Assembly (NCBI GenBank): GCA_016217865.1
Contig: JACRFO010000069.1
Coordinates: 1 to 16,190 of the forward strand
Reading direction: 5' to 3'
Length of the DNA stretch: 16,190 nucleotides
Source: Candidatus Kerfeldbacteria bacterium
Lineage (GTDB): Bacteria; Patescibacteriota; Patescibacteriia; SBBC01; CAIJZX01
The stretch's first letter is position 1. The number at the start of each line of letters is the position of its first letter. Shown here piece after piece: positions 11,448 to 16,190 of this stretch. The notes below the pieces were generated by a model. That model worked only from the letters and a program-made list of their open reading frames with translations, was not told the DNA's origin and did not search any database. Position numbers and translations under genes: made by a program.

Positions 11448-13073
11448 ATGACGACTTCTATGTGGCAGAAACTCTGGCGCAAGCTGCAGACGACGATTTT
11501 CGGCGGGGCTATCATCGTCGGATCGAGTTGGATTCTTAGCAAGATTCTCGGACTCGTTCGCGAGCGGCTCATCGCGAATGCGTTTGGAACGGCTGGGGCC
11601 GACCCGATCTACGCCGCCTTTACGATCCCGGACTTCATCTACGGGACGTTAGTGCTGGGCTCGCTTCTCACGGCCTTCATCCCGGTCTTCATTGCCTACC
11701 GGCAACGCGACGAGGCCGAGGCGTGGCGGATCTCCCGCTCAATTCTCAACATCATCGTCCTCGTCTTCACGACGCTGGGTCTCATCTTGTTGATCTTCGC
11801 CGGGCCGATCATCGGGTTGCTCGTTGGCGATAAGTTTGGCGCGGCCGCGCAAGCGACGTCTGTACTGTTGCTACGGATCATGTCGATGAACATGCTGCTG
11901 TTTGCCGTCAGTAACGTCTTTGCTGGTATTTTACAAGCCCACAAGCAGTTCTTCGCCATCTCTATTGCGCCGATTCTCAACAACCTCGGTACGATCGCCG
12001 GCCTCCTCTGGCTCGTCCCAACCCTCGGCCCGGCTGGCGTTGCTTGGGGAGCCGTTGCCGGCGCGCTGCTGCACACGGGTATCCAAGCCCACGGTGCCTG
12101 GCGTCTCGGGTGGCGTCCGGGTCATGGCGTCGCGCGGGGGCATGATGGCGTCAAACAAATCGGCCGACTCCTGCTGCCGCGAACCATCGGCCAGTCAGTC
12201 ACGCAGATTGATCAACTCGTCAACGTGCCGATTGCTACCCGGATTGGTCCGGCCAACCTGACGATCTTCCGTCGGGCCAATGTGCTTCAAGATTTTCCGA
12301 GCAGCATCGTTGGCGTTTCACTCGCGACTGTAGCTTTTCCTGTTTTTGTTGAACTGTTGTCACAGAACCGTCGCGAAGAATTCGTCAAACACTTTTCGCA
12401 AATCGTCCGGCAAATCATGTTCATCATCATTCCGATGACGGTGTTGTTCATCCAGCTGCGCGCCCAACTCGTCCGGCTGGCCTTTGGTTCGGACAAAGTC
12501 TCGTGGCCTGATACGATCGCCAGCGCCCAAACACTGGGGTTCTTCGCCCTCTCGTTCTTTGCCCAAGCACTCATTCCAGTTCTGGCGCGGTCGTTCTACG
12601 CCATGCAAGATACGAAAACGCCAGTCCGAATTACCTCGGTGGCGGTCGGACTCGATATCGTTGGGTCAATTTTCCTGGGCTCAGTCATGGGCGTGACCGG
12701 TTTGGCGCTCTCCTTCACCATTTCGAGCATTCTCAATGCCGGTTGGCTCTTTGTGGTGTTGCATAAGCGGATGGGACAGCTTGATGAACTCCGGATGTTC
12801 AGCTCGACCTTGAAAATTCTCGGCGTCACGATTCTCATGGCGCTCTGCGTCCAAGCTGCGAAGATGGTAGCGGTAGGATTTGGTGCCGACCTGAATACTG
12901 GCTTAGGCGTCTTCGTCCAGACGCTCACCGCCGGCGGAGTCGGTGTCGTGGCTTTTGTTCTCTTAGCAGCCCTCTTCAAACTCGATGAAGCCTCGCTCAT
13001 CCGCACGGCCATAGAGCGGTTCTGGCAACTCGTGAAGAATGGGAACGGTCAAACAACGACACCGACAGGATGA
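11448..13073 (+). CDS. murJ: Lipid II flippase MurJ (MviN family)
   Basis: MurJ flips the peptidoglycan precursor lipid II across the cytoplasmic membrane. The protein (541 aa from 11448) has the family's opening SSWILSKILGLVRERLIANAFG, where the conserved GxxRE(x)xxAxxFG motif is clear. It also shows IPDFIYGTLVLGSLLTAFIPVF and about 14 hydrophobic helices, with later family blocks LLLPRTIGQSVTQIDQLVN and SSIVGVSLATVAFPVF. Length fits the family (about 500-550 aa). Two in-frame starts are possible: 11448 (MTTSMWQ) and 11460 (MWQKLWRK). AGGAG at 11427-11431 is too far from either, and the proposed promoter would favour 11460. The annotated frame back to 11379 would run through the terminator and is rejected. 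The stop overlaps the lepA start (ATGA). Codon use is back to core style. Confidence 0.93.
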   Translation: MTTSMWQKLWRKLQTTIFGGAIIVGSSWILSKILGLVRERLIANAFGTAGADPIYAAFTIPDFIYGTLVLGSLLTAFIPVFIAYRQRDEAEAWRISRSILNIIVLVFTTLGLILLIFAGPIIGLLVGDKFGAAAQATSVLLLRIMSMNMLLFAVSNVFAGILQAHKQFFAISIAPILNNLGTIAGLLWLVPTLGPAGVAWGAVAGALLHTGIQAHGAWRLGWRPGHGVARGHDGVKQIGRLLLPRTIGQSVTQIDQLVNVPIATRIGPANLTIFRRANVLQDFPSSIVGVSLATVAFPVFVELLSQNRREEFVKHFSQIVRQIMFIIIPMTVLFIQLRAQLVRLAFGSDKVSWPDTIASAQTLGFFALSFFAQALIPVLARSFYAMQDTKTPVRITSVAVGLDIVGSIFLGSVMGVTGLALSFTISSILNAGWLFVVLHKRMGQLDELRMFSSTLKILGVTILMALCVQAAKMVAVGFGADLNTGLGVFVQTLTAGGVGVVAFVLLAALFKLDEASLIRTAIERFWQLVKNGNGQTTTPTG

Positions 13074-14851
13074 AGCCGCTCTCAACGATCAGGAATTTCT
13101 GTATCATTGCCCACATTGACCATGGCAAGTCGACGCTGGCTGACCGTTTTTTGGAGTTGACGGGCACGGTCGCGAAGCGAGATATGCAGGAGCAGCTGTT
13201 GGACCAAATGGATATCGAACGAGAACGGGGGATCACGGTGAAACTCGCGCCGGTCCGCATGCAATGGCAGGGGATTGAACTCAACTTGATTGATACGCCC
13301 GGTCACGTTGATTTCTCTTATGAAGTGTCGCGCTCACTCGCCGCGGTAGAAGGCGCAATTCTCGTGGTCGACGCGACCCAAGGGATTCAAGCACAGACCC
13401 TGGCGAATCTCGACCTGGCTAAGCAGCAGGGCCTGGTCGTCATTCCCGTCATCAATAAGATTGATCTACCAAACGCAGATGTGGATCAGGTAGCCGACGA
13501 CTTAGCTCGACTACTGCACATTCCGGATGACTCGATCCTGCGCGTCTCGGCGAAAACAGGTATCGGAGTGACGGCCATTCTTGACCGCGTCGTCCGCGAT
13601 GTTCCACCGCCAACCGGTTCGGCCGAACGACCGCTGCGTGCCTTAATATTCGATTCCATGTTTGATACGTACCAAGGCGTCGTCACCTACGTCCGGGTCG
13701 TGGATGGCCAACTCCTGCCGCACCAGCACTTACAACTCATGGCGACCGCTTCGGCGACGCAGGCGCTTGATCTCGGTATGTTCACTCCGAAACGCGTACC
13801 AACGCCGACCCTCCAAGCTGGTGAAATCGGCTACATCGTCACCGGCTTGAAGGAAGTCGCCCAAGCGCGAGTTGGCGACACCATTACCGGTCAGCCGCCC
13901 AGTCACGAAGCCCTGCCGGGATACCGCGAGTTGAAACCCATGGTCTTCGCCGGGATCTTTACGCAAGCCGGGGATGAGTATCCGAAGCTGCGCGACGCGA
14001 TGGGGAAACTGAAGTTGAACGATGCCGCGTTGAGTTTTGAGCCAGAGCAATCACCGGCGCTTGGCTTCGGTTTTCGCTGCGGCTTTCTCGGCCTCCTCCA
14101 CCTTGACATTGTCCGCGAACGACTGCAGCGAGAGTACGGCATGGACGTTCTCGTGACCGTGCCCTCGGTCGGGTACCGGGTCTACCAACAGCACCAACCT
14201 GAACCACTCGTTGTTCGCAGCCCGCTCCAGTTACCAGATCCGTCAACGATCGCCCGGATTGAAGAACCGGTCATGAAGTTATCCGTCGTCACCCCAACGG
14301 ATACCATTGGCGCCGTGATGCAGGCGACGCAGGACCGGCGCGGAACGTTTCTCGATATGGAGTACCTCGATCCGTCTCGGGCGGTCCTCCACTTCTCAAT
14401 TCCGCTCGCCTCAATTTTGGTTGACTACTATGATATACTCAAGAGTGTCACGTCCGGGTACGCTTCGTTGAACTACGAACTCGATGGGTACCGTCCGGCC
14501 GACGTCGTCCGCATGGACATTCTCGTCGCCGGCGACATGGTTGAACCGCTTTCGACGATGGTCTACCGCGACTGGAGCCAGCGCGCCGGACGGAAAGTCG
14601 TTGAAGCGTTGAAAGAGCTCTTGCCGCGGCAAATGTTTGAGGTGAAGATCCAAGCCGCGATTGGCGGGAAGGTCATTGCTTCGGAGCGGCTGCCGGCGAT
14701 GCGTAAAGACGTCACGGCTAAGCTCTACGGTGGCGATGTGACCCGGAAACGCAAACTCCTTGAGAAACAGAAAAAAGGCAAAGCCCGAATGAAAGCCATG
14801 GGCAAAGTCGATATACCACAATCAGCCTACCTCGCCGTTCTGAAACACTAA
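13070..14851 (+). CDS. lepA: Elongation factor 4 (LepA)
   Basis: A ribosome-associated GTPase of the translation factor family, thought to help initiation or back-translocation. The 593-aa length is normal. G1 is AHIDHGKSTLADR (from residue 14), G2 region ERERGITVKL, G3 DTPGHVDF, G4 NKIDLP and G5 SAKTGIG. Domain II and the LepA-specific GYIVTGLKEV follow. The EF4 C-terminal domain is visible from the KVIASERLPAMRKDVTAKLYG segment to SAYLAVLK. The ATG overlaps the murJ stop by 4 bases, so translation is likely coupled. There is no independent SD apart from AGG next to the start. Confidence 0.97.
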   Translation: MKPLSTIRNFCIIAHIDHGKSTLADRFLELTGTVAKRDMQEQLLDQMDIERERGITVKLAPVRMQWQGIELNLIDTPGHVDFSYEVSRSLAAVEGAILVVDATQGIQAQTLANLDLAKQQGLVVIPVINKIDLPNADVDQVADDLARLLHIPDDSILRVSAKTGIGVTAILDRVVRDVPPPTGSAERPLRALIFDSMFDTYQGVVTYVRVVDGQLLPHQHLQLMATASATQALDLGMFTPKRVPTPTLQAGEIGYIVTGLKEVAQARVGDTITGQPPSHEALPGYRELKPMVFAGIFTQAGDEYPKLRDAMGKLKLNDAALSFEPEQSPALGFGFRCGFLGLLHLDIVRERLQREYGMDVLVTVPSVGYRVYQQHQPEPLVVRSPLQLPDPSTIARIEEPVMKLSVVTPTDTIGAVMQATQDRRGTFLDMEYLDPSRAVLHFSIPLASILVDYYDILKSVTSGYASLNYELDGYRPADVVRMDILVAGDMVEPLSTMVYRDWSQRAGRKVVEALKELLPRQMFEVKIQAAIGGKVIASERLPAMRKDVTAKLYGGDVTRKRKLLEKQKKGKARMKAMGKVDIPQSAYLAVLKH

Positions 14852-14943
14852 CTCCAGAGCGGCAGGAGCGTAAAGCCGATCATGCTGATGACCATGATGA
14901 TCGAGGCAACAATGACAATCCGGCGGGCAGTGCGATGCTTCAT
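14848..14943 (-). CDS. Possible 31-aa hydrophobic small protein
   Basis: On the minus strand, ATG at 14943-14941 opens a frame ending with TAG at 14850-14848 that fills the gap between lepA and the next gene. The product starts MKHRTARRIVIVASIIMVIS and ends MIGFTLLPLWS: a positively charged start, then one TM helix, which is a sensible small membrane peptide. It overlaps the lepA stop tail-to-tail and diverges from the 14961 gene by 17 bases. No SD is visible and there is almost no room for a promoter, so the frame may be accidental. Confidence 0.3.
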   Translation of the reverse strand: MKHRTARRIVIVASIIMVISMIGFTLLPLWS

Positions 14944-14960
14944 ATCACAATCAGAAACGA

Positions 14961-15587
14961 ATGAATCTCCACGACTATATTAGCAAACAACTGAAGGATC
15001 AGGAAGAGCTGGTCCGGATCGTCCGTCGTCACCCGATTGTCCTCGTGCCGGGTATCGGTTTCGGGACGCTCCTCGTGCTGGTAGATTTCTTCCTGATTGC
15101 CTGGTGGTTCCAGTATCGTCTCTGGGGCGTGAGCGGGTGGCTATTTATGCTGATTGTCGGCGGTCTCGTCATCGCCCGGACGATTTACGTGTGGTCGCAT
15201 AACGCCATGGCGATTACGACCCGCCGAATTGTTGATATCAATCAGCGCGGTTTCTTCGAGCGCCACGTCGCGGAAGCGCCGTATGAAACGATCCAGGATG
15301 TTCGCTACACGGTCAAGGGTCTCTGGCCGACCATCTTCCACTTCGGTACGATTATTGTCCAAACGGCCGGCACGACCACGAATCTTGAGCTGACCGGTGT
15401 GAAACATCCGGTTGAACTGCAACAGGAGATCAGTGACTTGCAACGACAAGTTAATCCGGCCGGCGATGAGCTGTCAGCCAGCGAGCTCGTGGCGATGGTG
15501 GAACGCTTGAAGAAACACCTCGGCCCGGATGGTGTCCAGCGTCTCCTCAATACTTCCCCAACACGTCATGGCGAAACACGCAGCTAA
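14961..15587 (+). CDS. Bacterial PH-domain membrane protein (bPH2/YdbS-like)
   Basis: A 208-aa protein. Two TM helices lie at about 25-48 (PIVLVPGIGFGTLLVLVDFF) and 56-74 (VSGWLFMLIVGGLVIARTI). A PH-like domain follows (about 80-150) with the family pattern ITTRRIVDINQRGFFERHV, then ETIQDVRY and TIFHFGTIIVQTAG. A charged helical tail follows. These proteins (PF03703) are membrane-anchored and their partners are mostly unknown. The ATG at 14961 has no SD. The 3' end overlaps the next gene by 20 bases, so they are cotranscribed. Confidence 0.85.
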   Translation: MNLHDYISKQLKDQEELVRIVRRHPIVLVPGIGFGTLLVLVDFFLIAWWFQYRLWGVSGWLFMLIVGGLVIARTIYVWSHNAMAITTRRIVDINQRGFFERHVAEAPYETIQDVRYTVKGLWPTIFHFGTIIVQTAGTTTNLELTGVKHPVELQQEISDLQRQVNPAGDELSASELVAMVERLKKHLGPDGVQRLLNTSPTRHGETRS

Positions 15588-15996
15588 ACCCTGGATTCGA
15601 CAGCCGAGCTGGTGGATCGTCGTCATCAGCGGAACCTTACTCGTGGTCTTCGTGATCGCCATTGTGCGCGAATTGATCAACGGCCACAACGTCAGCCAGC
15701 AAGTTGCCCGGTTGCGGGCGGAAGTTACGCAAGAGCAAGCCCAGCAGCGTCAACTGCAAGATCTCATCGAATACCTTGGCAGCCCGACGTTCCAAGAACA
15801 GGAAGCTCGGTTGAAACTTGGCTTGAAAAAAAGTGGCGAACGCGTTATTGTCGTACCGCCAGAGCCGAGCAATAGTAACACGAATGGCACCGACCAAGCG
15901 TCTGGCAGTTCAACCTCCAATGACGAAGCCAACGCTAGTCACGCCAGTCGTTGGTGGACCTACTTCTTCGGTCCGCAATTATCACCTCGAACGTAA
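15568..15996 (+). CDS. FtsB/DivIC-family septum formation initiator protein
   Basis: A 142-aa bitopic protein: short basic cytoplasmic N-terminus, one TM helix (about 16-35, WIVVISGTLLVVFVIAIV) and a coiled coil (about 40-72, VSQQVARLRAEVTQEQAQQR). The family signature EQEARLKLGLKKSGERVIVVP follows. FtsB/DivIC links FtsL and FtsQ/DivIB in the divisome. The Ser/Asn/Thr-rich extension after residue 97, ending RWWTYFFGP, is typical of CPR versions. I chose the ATG at 15568 (MAKHAAKPWIRQ); the longer start at 15529 only increases overlap with the PH-domain gene. No SD is seen. Confidence 0.88.
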   Translation: MAKHAAKPWIRQPSWWIVVISGTLLVVFVIAIVRELINGHNVSQQVARLRAEVTQEQAQQRQLQDLIEYLGSPTFQEQEARLKLGLKKSGERVIVVPPEPSNSNTNGTDQASGSSTSNDEANASHASRWWTYFFGPQLSPRT

Positions 15997-16000
15997 CACT

Positions 16001-16190
16001 ATGCCAACCCTGCCATTATCGCCAGTCAAACGTTCGTTCCCGCCGCTTTGGCGCCGCCTGTTGCTGGCGTTGGTCGTGCTGGTTGTCGGCGCGTACCTCG
16101 TCGTTGCGGTGGGCGTCTATGGCTTCCAATGGCGGGGGACGAAGACTCAACGGGTCGCGCAATACGTACCGCTGCCGGTGGCGATGGTAA
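16001..16190 (+). CDS. Start of a SurA-N/PpiC-like foldase (3' truncated by window)
   Basis: The frame begins 4 bases after the FtsB-like stop and runs out of the window. The 63 visible residues have a basic start (SPVKRSFPPLWRR), a TM or signal-anchor helix (about 19-38, LLLALVVLVVGAYLVVAVGV) and the juxtamembrane motif YGFQW..15 residues..YVPLPVAMV. This matches the N-terminus of CPR proteins annotated as SurA N-terminal or peptidyl-prolyl isomerase, where '(I/V)(L/I)P(Y/F/L)P(A/V)A(V/M)V' precedes NG. The catalytic region is not visible. Confidence 0.6.
   Translation, partial: MPTLPLSPVKRSFPPLWRRLLLALVVLVVGAYLVVAVGVYGFQWRGTKTQRVAQYVPLPVAMV

Overview
The window looks like a chromosomal segment of a Candidate Phyla Radiation (Patescibacteria) bacterium. 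This rests on the gene set and style: a large DUF4012 protein next to an envelope-sugar cluster, then murJ, lepA, a two-TM bacterial PH protein, an FtsB/DivIC-like protein and a SurA-N-like protein. Genes are packed tightly with many overlaps and mostly lack Shine-Dalgarno (SD) sequences. TGA is used as a stop (murJ), so the code is the standard one. The phylum is an inference; no species can be named.

Layout. (1) 3-347 is the C-terminus of a GGDEF-domain protein. (2) 367-857 is a consensus promoter and a type A RNase P RNA gene (rnpB), whose 3' end sits just upstream of the next gene. (3) 873-7222 is a dense envelope-polysaccharide operon on the + strand: polyprenyl-phosphate hexose-1-P transferase, GT4 glycosyltransferase, short Wzz-like two-TM protein, second GT4 glycosyltransferase, and a 707-aa DUF4012 protein. 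(4) 7223-11447 is an accessory island unlike its surroundings. (5) 11448-16190 returns to the core style: murJ, lepA, a PH-domain membrane protein, an FtsB-like protein and the start of a SurA-N-like protein, with only short gaps or overlaps.

The island is the notable part. It carries seven small genes, each with an SD-like sequence before the start and with codon use rich in GAG/AAG/CAG/CTG, whereas the flanking genes favour GAA/AAA and mostly lack an SD. One product is a clear type IV (pseudo)pilin. Two are tandem paralogous small membrane proteins. The others are a single-TM coiled-coil protein, a four-TM protein with a soluble tail, a 55-aa proline-rich/basic peptide and a 71-aa coiled-coil protein. 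None except the pilin matches a family I recognise.

Most of the larger spaces between these genes are filled by strong inverted repeats. A composite element recurs up to six times: hairpin I has a purine-rich 5' arm and a pyrimidine-rich 3' arm, and is followed directly by hairpin II, a long imperfect hairpin with conserved edges (CTCRCTCGAG and CTCAAGYGAG). Arms change in a compensatory way between copies, which argues for selection on the folded form. Between two copies lies a candidate structured RNA (8166-8357) closed by a 21-bp long-range helix. The island opens with a near-consensus promoter followed by a candidate RNA of about 175 nt and an intrinsic terminator (7283-7492). It closes with another structured region (15-bp helix, 11272-11380) and an intrinsic terminator upstream of murJ.

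Working model (inference): a laterally acquired or specially regulated surface/pilin-associated locus inserted between the DUF4012 gene and murJ, in which structured RNA elements process, stabilise or regulate segments of one long transcript.
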